NCBI GenBank assembly: GCA_947396885.1
Contig: OX377202.1
Location: 67,242,643-67,306,642 of the forward strand
Direction: 5' to 3'
Length of the DNA stretch: 64,000 nucleotides
From: Heligmosomoides polygyrus polygyrus
Taxonomy: Eukaryota; Nematoda; Chromadorea; Rhabditida; Heligmosomidae
Of this stretch, positions 37,801 through 48,831 are shown piece by piece (within the stretch, counting starts at the first letter, position 1; the number at the start of each line of letters is the position of its first letter). The notes under the pieces are model-generated. The model did no database searches and was not told where the DNA came from. It saw nothing but the letters and a program-made list of their open reading frames with translations. The position numbers were made by a program, and so were the translations under genes.

Positions 37801-40800
37801 GTGAGGTTGGTCCAAAGATAGTGTCGGACTTAAGCCGCTATATCCAAACTAAAATATGTATGTCCACTCTAGAAGAGCATAGCGGATCAATTAGAAAGTG
37901 CTGGATAATGTCTTTGCTGATAAGGCCACAGTTAGAAGGTCATGAAATGCAACACTTCTGGAGTCGATAAATCGGCGGATGTCGATTCACTCAAATTTTG
38001 CAGAAATTAACATACGTACATTCTTACTGTAGAGCTGCGAGACCTGACGAAGTGGTTTTTTGCTCTGCAGAGGAGCGAATGGTATGGCGAGATCACAGGC
38101 ATTTCTCACTTCAGCGAAATGAATGCGAATAGCTCCTTCTATTCACGTTTAATTAACTCAGTCGCGGTGGTACATATGCGCTGTTAGCCTTTTGCGTCTT
38201 CACTCCCCATTAAGCTGACCAGATGAGTATGCATCTGGAAGTGCGTTTCCTACTTCGGCAGCAGAGATTTTCCGACTCTTTCACGTGGAACCTGTTATTA
38301 AGTGCCTATCATTTGCGACTTTCCCTCGCCTGTAGATTCGGTTGTCTTTGGAGGATCTATGAAAAACTTTATTGTACACAATCTGGAAGTATGTACATAC
38401 ACCTTCTAAACGCGCTGTGAGTTGTACGTTTTGTAGCTACATATGTAGCCCCAGTTCGCTCGTGAATGGAATTCACAAATTATACGTCAGAGGAAACGTA
38501 CCATTAGTTAGGGAGATTATCAAAATCTTGACTGATATTCAGTCGTTTGCTAGAAGCAATCTTGTTCTTCCCGAAACACATTTTTTGTCACACATTTCTC
38601 GAAACTCCAAATATTTCTGTGCTATTGGTGGTTGCACGTGAGTTACCAGAGATTGACATTATTTTTGGGCCAACCGAATGTTATTGGGAGCAGAACAATT
38701 TAAAACAGGCGAACGGAATTATGCATGTGCCACGCTTTTGAAGATCCCCTTTCCGAAGTTTTTTTGTTTTTCTGGTGGGAATGGGAACTTCGACTGTCGC
38801 ACGACAACGCACCGGCGCACCGAGCGGTGACTAACCAACAGAAAGTGACCGAGCTCCGACGACAAATGCTGCACATGCACCGCACAGCCCTGACCCATCT
38901 GATTACGAGATCGAAGGGGAAAGTCGCCAAGGTCCAAGGCGACTACATTGCTGACTAGCTCTGTTGCTTTGCAAGAAGAATACAAGTTAAATGATGTCCT
39001 CAAGACATTGTGGTCAGAGCTCTTGAGGCAGTGCTGTCCATGTGCAGATTGATCAACGCCAAATGCAGTTGATGATGAGCGCTTTCTGGGTGGTTTAGCC
39101 AGCAATCCGTTATTGCGAGAAATCGATAAAGTATCCGCGGAGAGTTGATTCGAAATTTAACCCTCACTGTCACTTGTCTATGGAAAGGTACGCATTGGAG
39201 CAAGCCAAATCTCACCAGGAGGCTCCTCTCGCCTTTCGGAAGAAATAAAACGAGAAAACGACGAAACTGTTGAATTGGAGTTGTTAAAGAGGTAAATGCA
39301 GTGTTGAACTTCAGAGCGTACAGCGTTCTCCGACCAGGCGCATATCCAATTGTGTGGCTAAACGAGTCGTTCCTGATGGATGATGGAACGAGGGACGATC
39401 TGCAATCGTCGCTGTTCACGCCAAGACACACAGTTGAAATCATATGCTGGTGTGCCATCAGTTTAGGAAGTGAGTGACATCGTTTATGGTTAGAGGAGAG
39501 GGGGCAACGTTATCCAATGACTTTGGCTGATCCAAGAGCTAAAATTCCGATCGGTTTAGGAGGATTTCATCAGTGTATGTAATCCGAACTACCGGCTTAT
39601 TGGGCTGGACAGAGTCTCATTGTTTTTCGATCACGGGCGATAATAACGCATCTTCGCGGCCAAAAGTTTTCGAAAAAGGGGTCTTGAATACGAATGAATG
39701 GAGTTTATTAAATTGATCGCTGCACACGAGGGTTGTTTTGCCCACTGTGTACGTGTAGTTCAACATGAATCTGAAACAGGGATGGGCAGAAATTTTGAAC
39801 ATTTTCCCAGAAAACAAAAAACGAGTTCGTCAGAAAACAAAAAAATTAAAAAAAATCGGAGTTATCATCTGAGCCATTCATTCCAAGGATGCTGTTTTCC
39901 AGTAACAAATGCTTTCGTATGGCTAGAAATGTTGCCGTAGACAAGCGGTTTTACTTGCTAGTTTTTAAATGAATACCCACTTCATTCTAAATTCACCAAA
40001 AATTAGTAGATCTGCAATTAGCCCTTAACTCAGGGATTCTAGATTCTATTAGATCTTGACATTTGAAGTATAGGACATCACTAACCAGCACCATATTACA
40101 GCTGCCGCACTAACTGTTACATCAATAACCGCAATAAGAGAATGAAGTTTTTTTTTGCTGCAAGAAGCCATTTTAGAAGAGGATTTTAGTAGTAGTTATA
40201 TCCAGTTTCACCTCTAAGCCATATACAGGATATAATTATTAAAGCAAAGAAGCGAAAGAAATACAATCAATCCCGGAGGATCATCAGTAGGGCAGGGAGT
40301 GACTGCGATACTTGAGTAGCCATGAGCTGTGTTTTTATACGCAAAAAACATTGTCAGAAGGGGCGGGTATTGCCTATGGGACCTGGTTGCAGCGAGGTCG
40401 AGGTCGGCGGGAGAGGCCTACAAGGGAGGTAAATGCCTGTAGCAATATCCGTCAATGCCCGTACATGAGGTCACTGTTTAAAGAAAAGCAGGTAGTAGAG
40501 ATACATGGGCCAGAGGCAAAAATTAAACCAGAAATAGAAGGATATGTATCACATAGACAGTTGGGTGATAAGTTGCTTAACGATCGATAAATATCTTTGA
40601 AAGAATCTACAAGTTCATATTTGTAAGCGATACTTTTGTGTTTAAGTACACTTTTAACTATGGATTGAAGAATTAGATCTTTATTGTACTGTAATTGAAG
40701 CAAGGAGGTAATCAAATTGCAAAGTCTGTCAACAAAGTCTTCTTTTATAGAGCAGCATCGTGATATTCGTAGAGTTTCAGTTAAAATTATTTAAAAAAAT

Positions 40801-43800
40801 TAATGCTTTCGTATGGCTAGAAACGTTGCCGTAGACAAGCGGTTTTACCTGCTAGTTTTTAAATAAATACCCACTTCATTCTACATTCACCAAAAATTAG
40901 TAGATCTGCAATTAGCCCTTAACTCAGGGATTCTAGATTCTATTAGATCTTGACATTTGAAGTATAGGACATCACTAACCAGCACCATATTACAGCTGCC
41001 GCACTAACTGTTACTCAATAACCGCAATATTTTACAACGAACCTGTTGTAAAACATTGTAAAACAAAGCTTGGAGCTGATGAGGACGTACATCAGAAAAT
41101 CATAAATATAAATATATAAAACAGAAAAACGAAAAGCGCCAGAAAACAAGAAAATCAGGAAACAGAGATTTTCGAAATAATCACCTTAGCTATCTATTGT
41201 ATTCAAAGATGTATTTTTACTAACTAGCGAAAGGTTTCGACCTCCCATGGAGTTCAAGTTAAGACCAGGATAATTAGAAGGAGCTCGGAATGCTGATTAC
41301 GAATGTGGGTGTCAAGTCATCAGGGCTCCGTAAGAACGGCCTGCCTGCTGAGGCGGTGGCGCAGTGGTAGTGTTCTGCTCGTCTTGCGCGACGTAGTTGG
41401 TTCGATTCCCGTCACTGCAGCTTTCTTTGCAAATCATAATTTAACTTCGAAATGACCTTTTGATCTGAATTATGACACGTGTCTGATTAAATAGCCGGGA
41501 AAACTACCATACACGTTTGTAAAAATGCTTGAAGGAAAAACTGCTATGGTGGCATTTTTATCCACTATTTTGCACAAATAGAGTCCAAATCATATATTGA
41601 ATAACTAGAGATGTTTCTAACAATCTTGGCGTTCATGGAACAAAGCAAAATAAAAATATGTGTGATGTAAAAAGGCTAGTAGAATGTATGATGAGGAAGA
41701 GGAAAATGTCGCTGATCTACTGCTTTTTCTTCACTCACTATGTCCTTTTCACCAGCAAAGGTGGTGTTCATTCTTCTCGCCGAATTTGGGGTGCCAGAGT
41801 AAATAAAAATGTCACCATAGCAGTTTTTTGCCTTCAAGCATTTTTACAAGCGTGTATGGTAGTTTTCCCGGCTATTTAATCAGACACGTGTCATAATTCA
41901 GAGCAAAAGGTCGTTTCGAAATTAAATTATGATTTGCAAAATAAGCTGCAGTAACGGGAACCGAACCAACGACGTCGCGCCCAACGAGCAGAGCACTACC
42001 CCTCCGCCACCGCCGCAGCTGGCAGGCCGTTCGCACGGAGCCCTGATGACTCACCACTCTCGCGCCCGGTGTGTCGCACAGCCAGCGATTGGTGAGGCCC
42101 GCGATTTCGGCAGGCCATAACTCGCTCAGGAGTTTCATTTTGCAATTTTGACACATATATTCGTAATCAGCATTCCGAGCTCTTTCTGATGATCCAGGTC
42201 TCACCTTGAAGTTCCAGGTTGGGAGGTCGAAACCCTTTCCTAGTAAGAACCAACACTTTTATAGCATTTCCCTTCAAACACTTGTCGACGTGAGCTGGAT
42301 AGTTTTGAAATTAAACTGAACACTTCCCAAATAAAAGGGAGGGGAGTGGTGTGTGATTAAAGCAGGTCCTCTCTTTTTTGTTGAAAATTTGTAATCCACT
42401 TACACCAATAAATTGAGTGCTGAAAATTATATGAAATTTTGATTTTGCAATTAAAAAAATCAATCAGTTAAACAGCACAAAGGAGATGTGTATTTTCTAC
42501 AATTGCTTTGACCGTACCGTTTCCAAGCGCGTAAATACCCGTAAACAAAATGTTCTCTATTAATCGAAGAAGAATCGAGATGCTGGACGAGTGCATGGGG
42601 TCGTCCATTCTTTAAACTCAATGAGGATGTACTGTTTTCTTACACCTTGAAAATATATGCGCGATATATCACTCTTTTTACAAAAAGGTGTCATAAAGTT
42701 TCAAACACTGTGTTTGACTTTTTCGGAAAAATGAGTTATAAGTTTTCCAAGAAAATGACAGCGAATTTTCCTGAGACAAGAATTTCGGCGTTCATAATGG
42801 GTGTCAGGTTCGATGTGGAACGCTACTGTTTTCTTTTATATAACGATCAGTATTGCGAATCGCTAGCCCCAGTGCCATTCGACTACCCCATGGCAGCCGT
42901 CGACTGCTATGATTCCACAACTTCTCCCTAGGCAGCATGGGCAACCCCATGATTCTAGCCAACCTGCGACCCGGGCGGCGGGGGTTCCCGCGTGAGCGCC
43001 CCGCTCGTTGTAGGAGGGCGGAACCAACTCCGCCACGTACGTATGCAGCATGGCACGTGAATAGGGACTGTAATAAGCTACCCTATGCGAAGCCTGGTTT
43101 TGACCACAACACATAAAGCCAGCCGGCCTGGGGGGGGGGAGCACGCCTCCACCAGCAGGCGGAGCCGACCCCCATGCCGGCAGCAAGCACGCCTGCGAAT
43201 GGGCGGAGCCCGCCCTAGGCGCCACGCTTCCTTTGGAGCGTGCTATGCCGATAGGGACGCCGTCCGGTCAATACGCGGCAGACGTCGAGCATGGACAAAA
43301 TACAACCAAACATCATTACATGGGGACTTACCACATGTTTAGTTCTTTGATGCAGAACAGCGTACCAGAGTATATTTATTACAGAACCTCCTCAAAAGGA
43401 TGATACATGGAAACACTATAGGCAGGAAGTTGTACAGATGAATTCAGCACTGTAGTGAGGAATAAAGAGGACGATAACGTCCACTTAAGCGGCTGACATG
43501 TAATGCGTCTCTCTGGGCCGTAGATGTATCCCAAACGGGACAAGCGGCCATCACAACTGCACTCTGCAACATGGTTGAGACGATATAGCGAGGCTCCTCG
43601 GCACCCTCCGAATCGATAGAGGTCCACACTGCAAAAGGGCGGCGCGCGACTGTCCGCGGCAGCGCGGTGCCCGCTGAATGAGCAGACGCGCGGAACTGGA
43701 ACTTCCTATGGGCCCGAGGCCGGCGGGACGCCCGAAGGCGAGCAAGGTGGATAAGAGAGCGCAAGAGCGCGAGTGAGCTCCGAGACGCCGATCACGCGGC

Positions 43801-46800
43801 TTTTATAGCCGCAGGCGCTTGCGGGCGGAGCTTATCAGCTGCTTGGCCCGGCGACAGTTCGGCAGCTCGCGCCTCATGGAGGGGAGACCGAGAGTACGGG
43901 TGCCCAAGGGGGTTTTGAAGGGAGCGAAGCTCGCGATTCGCGAAAATCAGTTTGATTCCAGAAGTGTTCAATTTGTTTTCAAAAGTGTCCACCGTGATGG
44001 GGAAAGTGTCAAGTGTGATGAGAAGATGATATGTGTAGATAGAAATGTAGTCTACAAGAGGGAACCATATTAAAGCAGCAAGTTGTGTTACAATGAGCTT
44101 CTGCCACGTACATGATGCTCCCCTTCAACTGATGAATTTCGTGAACAGGAAACTCTAACCTACTCACCTTACCTGGGAATTGTTTCAGGCGTAGGTCTGA
44201 ACGGCGGAAATAGATAGCGCTGCGAAAATCTTCACCCTATGGTAGAAAAACATTTTTCGTTTCTACTGAGCCCTTGAAGCCCTCGAAATTGGGATACAGC
44301 ATTGCACCGTCACCCGTTCCTACCGTGTCCTACCGTAATCAGCCGAAATTTGAAAAACGGATGTCAGATTTGTGGTCAGCACCCTGAATAACACCCCTGG
44401 GCAAGGTTTGGGCAAAATTTTTTTCGACCTCTCATCGAGCTCTGGAGTCGTGAGGGTACAATAGTGCCTTAATGGTGGTTTAAATCAGCTTACTTCCTGG
44501 ACATCTGATACACAATTATTTCACTCTAAATTGTTAAATAAGGGTTTACTGTGAAATGTGCTTCATGCTTCACTCACTTTTCCCAGTTTCTGAATCATGC
44601 AATGTTTTGTGTTTTTTTTTTCAGCGAATGTTAAACAGTGACCTTACAGCAAATACGAGTTACAGCAGATACGGTTGACTAGGGCTACCGAGGTCATAAT
44701 CACCGATTTTGCCCAGACGTCTCCTAGGGGGTTATTTGGGGTGCTGATCACGATTCTGACATCTGTTTTCCCGTATTACACTGGAGTAGGTTATCTTACA
44801 GTAGGTTGAGGTGATTAATGTAAGGTCATGCTCACCGTTTTTTTTGCCCAAACTTCGTGTTGAGCACGAATCTGACCTTTATTTGACAATTTAGAGTGAA
44901 ATAAATGTGTAGTAGATGTGCAGGAAGCATACTGGTAAGGAGGCGGAAGTCATGAAAAAATGCAAAGATAGCACGGGACTCGAACATCTGGCCCAGTACC
45001 CTGCGAGCTGCCCCTGCGAAGCAGCTCCACGACCTGCCGAGCCACCGACTTGCCTGCCCCGCGGGAGTATAAGGCCTATGGTATACTACCGCGTCGCTCC
45101 AGCGACGGGTGCGGTTGTCAGTTGACGCGCTCTGTCGCTCTCGCGATGCGTCGCAAAGGGGTGTTATAATACCTCCGCGTCTCGGGAGTGAAACATACTC
45201 CCGTGCGACGGCCGTCGCAGCCCGTCGCCCGTCGCAGTGCACTGCGCCTGCGAACTTTCTCGCCTGCATCGAAATCTACATTTCTGTGTCGGACAAGTCA
45301 CAGGGAGGATCTGTTGACATGTCCAGCACAGAAATGTGCCAATTGAACGGCTAATTTTTTGAGGAGATAGCTAAAAAAATTGCTGGCGCGAGCTGTTTTG
45401 CGGGTGTTTTGTAGCTAATTATTTTCGAGAATACATTCCCCTAAGCTTAGCGCACTTTGCTAGTGCCCAGTAGTGTCAGGCATGCAACTCGAGTGAGCTG
45501 TAGACAATGCACATAGAATCTACGAAATCAACCAAGTGAGCGGAGATTGTCCATCTGAAACACTACAGGGCACCGGCAAAGTACGCAATGCGACTTCGAG
45601 AACTATGTTATCGGAAATAAACTGCTCCAATCGCGTAAAGGCTGCTCGAATCATTTTTTGAGCCGCCCACGACGAAATTCCCATGATCTGGTGAAGTTAT
45701 ACAAATGATTGTGGAGATCTCAAAGAGGTGAAAAGAACGATGTCAACCCTTTCTCAAAATATGTAGTTATCTAAATTGGAGGAGTTATGAGCATTCGACG
45801 TTTTGCGACGGATTAGCCCATCGCAACCTTTTTTGAACCGTGCGACCCTAGCATTATTGCATTTCATGCGGGGTTACGGTTTTGCGACTCTGACGCTGCT
45901 TTTGCTTTCTATGCTCTAATACGGGTTGTCTCGAAAAAACTCATGCGCTCTCTGTGAGGTCAAATAATCTTATTCTGTTACATGAAATACCTATGTAACT
46001 CGTTTTGAGAAAGGAAAGATTCGTAGATTGGGTGTCCGATGGCGATTAAGGCATTGGATCCCTTCTCCTTTACCTCCCGCTCCACCGCTGCATTTGTCTG
46101 AACATTCCTGCAGCACGATGCTCCCAGTTAGTCTAACTGGGTTCTTGAGCGAATTCACGGCATGACTCACGGCGGGTGTGATGGACAATGCACGATTTCG
46201 TCACTGCACTGGATCAGTTGATTCGCTAAAATTCTGTAAAAGTCTCCGTCTGCAGAACTGCGTGAACTATGTCAGCCTCAGCGATGGCGACGGCTCGCGA
46301 CGCGCATCGCGAGCCGTCGCGTCGCTGTACACTCCCGCGTCCCTGCAGCGGACGGGTGTATACCATAGGCCTAACATAGGCCATACAACAGCGCACACGT
46401 AAGCGCTGACGATGTGATACTGTACCCTTCGAGGACTCGTAGTTCTTTTGGTTCAAGGACTCAGCAAAAACGAAACATGTTTTTCTACTATATGAAGGGT
46501 GGAGATCCTCGCAGTACTATCCATTTTCCCCGTTCAGACCTACGCCTGAGACCCTTCCCTGGTTAGTTCTCGAAATCTCAAGGATGCCATGCTGCTACTT
46601 GGCTTTCCTAGGTCTCTGCTGCATATCTGTCCTAGTTATTAACTCAAGTGGATTTCTATTTCACCATTGCTTATAGTTTAAACACCCCTTTCATGATTGT
46701 AAGGGAGCCAGAATGTTTGTGTGCCTAACTTGTGAAATTTTCAAAAATACCTTCTCCATCGAGTATCCCAGCGTTGTGGTAGAGCAAAAGTTTCTAAGTT

Positions 46801-47040
46801 CACTCGTCAATACATACGTTGTATAGGCTTTGAGTGTTGGCCGAATTTCTGCAGTGTAGGAACAACATGAACTTAGTGCTAGCATAGGTTCAAGTACAAC
46901 GTTACCGTCTTGAAAGTTTTCAAATTGAGATCTCGTTTCACAAAACTATCTTTTCAGGTTTTCTAATTATTCTATCTATCGCGCTTTGCGTCGCTAATGT
47001 ATTTTGTCTTGGAAGCAAGGATGAGGACAAGGATGACTGA
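22835..47040 (+). CDS. CD36/SCARB-family scavenger receptor (SCAV-like), 13 exons
   Basis: Exons: 22835-22966, 24702-24877, 26289-26442, 29134-29301, 29351-29539, 33857-33996, 34038-34057, 34251-34317, 34370-34581, 37171-37286, 37619-37700, 39302-39469, 46958-47040. All phases join and give 568 residues, within the family range. Both termini are cytoplasmic and flank two membrane anchors: about residues 9-31 (SAVNIGLFLVGAALLIAG) and 530-558, split by the last intron. Between them is the lumenal/extracellular lipid-binding domain. Family landmarks are MQYWIFDYKN and KGPYAYD (about 71-103), TVDELMFSGY (about 213-222), ENGTTDTLYTMQTGK, YISDICR, LLDISGC, KPHFYQASD, LDIEPITG, ANKRLQINML and PIVWLNES. 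The six CD36 disulfide cysteines have counterparts at 324, 348, 384, 387, 406 and 417. N-X-S/T sites are frequent. Family members take up lipids and lipoproteins; the ligand here is unknown. The start ATG directly follows an acceptor-like TTGCAG, and an in-frame ATG also lies at 22811. The exon 5 acceptor could instead be at 29357. Exon 7 (20 nt) is the least certain. Ortholog number not assigned. Confidence 0.93.
23941..23985 (+). mobile_element. 45-bp RTE 3' tail in intron 1
   Basis: Reads IADPATKQDR on the plus strand, the last residues of the RTE protein (compare RIADPAKL near 5740), directly followed by (GAA)n. An extreme 5' truncation. Confidence 0.6.
24989..26030. mobile_element. 1.04-kb palindromic mariner-type fold-back in intron 2
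   Basis: Ends are TTAGGTTGTCCCATAAATCC and its inverted copy ending GGGACAACCTAA, each flanked by TA. The two arms remain recognisable as inverted copies over nearly the whole length, for example GTGAAAAAGTAGCCATTTGC near 25175 against its complement near 25840, and CGAATTGGGAATTCC-like against GGGACGTCC-like further in. No transposase frame was found, so it is a non-autonomous element using mariner ends. Confidence 0.85.
27750..28860. repeat. dispersed repeat, copy 1, with tRNA-like segment (intron 3)
   Basis: About 1.1 kb matches 50780-51790 in the same order, e.g. CCTAGACGAACATTGGCGAA against CCTAGACGAACCTTGGCGAA. At 28470-28533 the minus strand has a tRNA-like stretch (box A-like GAGTGGATAGCGCGG, box B-like GGGATCGGTTC), so part of it may derive from a SINE. 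Its sub-blocks also occur near 44340-44480 and 44720-44790. The open frame at 28413-28805 is within this repeat and is not a gene. Confidence 0.65.
29946..31468 (-). mobile_element. rearranged mariner in intron 5
   Basis: The left end TTAGGTTGGTGCAAAATA follows TA. The right end is a degenerate inverted copy (CCTGCATTTATTTTGCAC...). The minus strand encodes mariner N-terminal parts: MSKRTSRQIYFYLLELGPTS, then CTVQRWSQKFRAGNTGLEDE (31096-31287), then a frameshift, DIAVDLDVGYTTVVRHLKQI (about 30990), and LLRNANGPFLERIVTCAEKW (about 30860). The first catalytic Asp of the GDEKW box is Ala here. Past that box the left part is an inverted copy of the element's own 5' end (RHLKIKTKL occurs on both strands), and a fold-back is inserted at 30090-30655. 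Dead. Confidence 0.85.
30090..30655. mobile_element. 566-bp fold-back nested in the mariner
   Basis: Arms of about 185 bp (30090-30275 and 30466-30655) are inverted copies, starting CAATAGACGAGT and including CTCAGAGACTACGAAAATGA against its complement. The centre (30276-30465) is unrelated. No coding frame. Its position inside the mariner shows it arrived later. Confidence 0.8.
31471..32716 (+). mobile_element. near full-length mariner, dead, in intron 5
   Basis: Inverted ends TTAGGCTGAGTCATAAATTT and AAATTTATGACTCAACCTAA, each next to TA; 1246 bp, a normal mariner size. The plus strand encodes a transposase broken by frameshifts: an N-terminal region at about 31700-32060, then KPELHRKKVLLCVWW at about 32170, then PPYTPDTASSECHLF at about 32430. 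At the site of the third catalytic Asp (normally ...SDYHLF) it has Glu (SECHLF). It abuts the preceding mariner with only a TA between them. Confidence 0.9.
36018..36058. repeat. perfect 17-bp hairpin in intron 9
   Basis: GCACATATCATAATCTA at 36018-36034 and its exact complement at 36042-36058, with a 7-base loop. It may be the core of a small MITE; no larger element was recognised. Confidence 0.8.
38730..39130 (+). pseudogene. mariner-type transposase remnant in intron 11
   Basis: The plus strand reads HDNAPAHRAVTNQQKV (the second catalytic Asp block), and after a frame change DPSDYEIEG (the third Asp block), at the right spacing for a D34D transposase. The frame is broken and no ends were seen. 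Confidence 0.6.
39778..41200. repeat. hAT-like repeat with a 220-bp internal direct duplication (intron 12)
   Basis: Begins CAGGGATGGGCAGAAATTTT followed by CAGAAAACAAAA words, as at 10742. About 220 bp at 39909-40126 are repeated almost exactly at 40804-41020 (common words GCCGTAGACAAGCGGTTTTA and AAAATTAGTAGATCTGCAAT), with 680 bp between. Words CCAGAAAACAAGAAAATCAG at 41130-41160 match the CAGAAAA block of the family. Confidence 0.6.
41231..42238. mobile_element. fold-back of two tRNA-derived SINE-like copies (intron 12)
   Basis: Two copies of one repeat lie head to head, 41231-41640 and 41800-42238. Each starts GGTTTCGACCTCCC and includes GGGAAAACTACCATACAC. Each carries a 66-bp tRNA-like core, plus strand at 41353-41418 and minus strand at 41948-42013. 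In the first, a 7-bp acceptor-type stem (GCGGTGG with TCACTGC, two G-T pairs), a box A-like GGCGCAGTGG and a box B GGTTCGATTCC are visible. A third copy lies at 57990-60032. The cores lack clean D and anticodon arms, so I call them tRNA-derived rather than tRNA genes. Confidence 0.75.
43370..44091 (-). repeat. possible solo LTR or other GC-rich promoter island (intron 12)
   Basis: The minus strand has TGTAACACAAC at 44091, a TATAAAA at 43801-43807 in GC-rich surroundings, and AATAAA at about 43374-43379. That order (TGT end, TATA, then polyadenylation signal) is what an LTR shows. The second LTR boundary and a target duplication were not found, and no gag/pol sequence is nearby. The 42950-43250 stretch before it is also GC-rich. 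Alternatively it is a promoter inside the intron. Confidence 0.3.
44967..45340. repeat. tRNA-like core followed by GC-rich MITE-like sequence (intron 12)
   Basis: The minus strand at 44971-45049 has box A-like GGTGGCTCGGCAGG and box B TGTTCGAGTCCC. Next to it, 45060-45260 contains AAGGCCTATGGTATAC and many GCGACG/CGTCGC words, like the MITEs at 46270-46390 and 49262-49660. An 18-bp imperfect hairpin (ACATTTCTGTGTCGGACA) lies at 45278-45337. Confidence 0.5.
46270..46390. repeat. GC-rich MITE-like fragment (intron 12)
   Basis: Contains GGCTCGCGACGCGCATCGCG with its own complement alongside, and ends GGTGTATACCATAGGCCTAA, matching the TAGGCCTATGG ends at 45070 and 49275. Confidence 0.5.
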
Positions 47041-47180
47041 CCTTCCCATCGCATTTGTGTACTTATTATACAGATCTGTTAAGTGTTGCTACTTGATAGC
47101 GACTAAGCACTTTTATATGTCTGTGCTTTCTAAATCACAATACGTTTTCGGAATCCCAGACTTGAAAAGAAGAAAATCTG

Positions 47181-47186
47181 AATAAA
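47181..47186 (+). terminator. polyadenylation signal of the scavenger receptor gene
   Basis: AATAAA 141 bases after the stop codon, the first canonical signal in the 3' flank. Confidence 0.6.
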
Positions 47187-47189
47187 GAT

Positions 47190-48034
47190 CGACGAGGATG
47201 TTTGACGTTGGAGACGCTGGATCTGTTTGACGGTTTTCACCAGATGAATGCATTTACCGTCGCTTGCAGATTGGCCACACAGTTCTTTGTCAAACCAGTA
47301 TTTTTCATAGCATCCAACGACCTTAAATGTCGCGCAGTATTTACTTACTGACACACCTGCTTGATGGTTTCCTGTGCCGATTACGTTTCAAGATCGATTT
47401 AAAAGGGAATTTTCGCTTTTCAAAAGCTTGAGCGTACACGTACCATAACTGAAAGCTTCGAGTTTCCAAATCTTTTCGGAAACATCTTTGAGGCCTCAGA
47501 AGACACATAGCGTTTGAATTGCAGGAGTAGGCAGTGAACAACACAGGCTTTGGATATCTATTGGCGCTCTTTCTAAAAACACAGTTTTTGGCCATTCTTA
47601 ATTCATGGCCAGCAAAGAGGGAAGATCTCCCTGGGAAGGAATTGTTACGCCACAAAGAAATGAAAATCTACGCTTTGCAAGTGAGATGAGCCGGCCGAAA
47701 AAATTTGCCCTTATCTGAAACAGTGTCGATTACTTTCCATGCTCAGTGTGCCTCAAAGTTTGCATCAACGGGCGGGTGAGGTACGTCCTTCCTTGCTAAA
47801 TCAGGAATGAGGCTGATAATACTGACGCTTGGAAGCTGAGCAGGTAGTTGAGAGAAAGAATAAGTGGGACAACGAAGAAAAGAAAACGAAGACCATACCA
47901 GGCAGTCGAAAGAGGGAAGTATGTATCAACATATCAGAGAATGCTAGGAATCATGTTAAACGAAATGCCCCTCTATCCAAAGACAAACTTACGAGGAAGG
48001 TGACTGTGGAGATTCTCAAAGCGACCTACATATA
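47190..48034. other. intergenic, nothing recognised
   Basis: No supported exon or shared repeat between the scavenger receptor 3' end and the Tc1-like element. Confidence 0.35.
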
Positions 48035-48036
48035 TA

Positions 48037-48829
48037 CAGGGTGCGCCATGAATATGGTCACTCAATAAAAAGCAAATTACTCACGCGAAATTGGTCAGGA
48101 AACAGCGAAACTTCCTCAACAATTTACTAGTTAAAAAGCAAACGGTTTTCTTTCAATATGATTTTCGCTGGCACGAATGACGGCCGTCATACGCTTAGGG
48201 TAGGACTTTGTGGCGGTACGCTGGGTTGCTCGAGGAGTTTCATTCCATGCTTTTTCAAGCAATAATATCAGAGCATGCATCGTAGTGTGCCTTTTAGCGC
48301 AGCCTCTTTTCTTTAGAAGAGATCAAATGCAGTAGTCCACAAAATTCAAATCTGGCGAGTTTGCTCGTTATTCAGAAGCAGGGCTAAAGCTTGGAAGATC
48401 CCTCGCACAGCACTCCTGAGTCATTTTGTGAGCGCGTGGTCCGCCCCTTAGAAAGGTCCACGTTAAATTTTCAGTCGGTGTTGATCTTGGCTCTTTTTTC
48501 AGCAAGAACCAAGCCCTTCCTTCCTTTATGCCTCTTCACCACTTCCAGGCAATAACTGCGTGTTTTGGGGGCTGAAAGGCCGAAAAAACGTGAAATGAAA
48601 TTCCGTAAGCAACCCTGCGTACTACGAGTCGAGTCCTGCGTGACCTATTGAGTCCTACCTTAACTGTCTGAAAGCTTTCATTCGTACCAAGGGAGATCAC
48701 ACTGGATGATATCGCTTTGCTCGTTAAATAGATTGTTTGTAAGTTCTAGAAGAAATTTTGCAGTTTCCTGAACGATTATGCGTGAGTAATTCGCTTTTCA
48801 CTGAGTGACCATATTTACGACGCACCCTG
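48037..48829 (-). mobile_element. Tc1/mariner-type element, decayed
   Basis: Inverted ends of about 70 bp start CAGGGTGCG on both sides, each flanked by TA (48035-48036 and 48830-48831). The minus strand carries pieces of a transposase: SPDLNFVDYCI (third catalytic block, about 48345-48310), then a broken KKR... stretch, then EKAWNETPRATQRTATKSYP ending MTAVIRASENHIE. At 793 bp it lacks the N-terminal half. Confidence 0.85.
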
Positions 48830-48831
48830 TA

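Noticed and set aside
41353..41418. Functional tRNA gene
   Set aside because: Acceptor stem and box B are present, but D and anticodon arms do not fold cleanly and related diverged copies occur elsewhere, so it is a SINE core.
42647..42931. 94-codon frame in the last scavenger receptor intron
   Set aside because: No acceptor/donor in phase, no family resemblance, and the flanking exons join without it.
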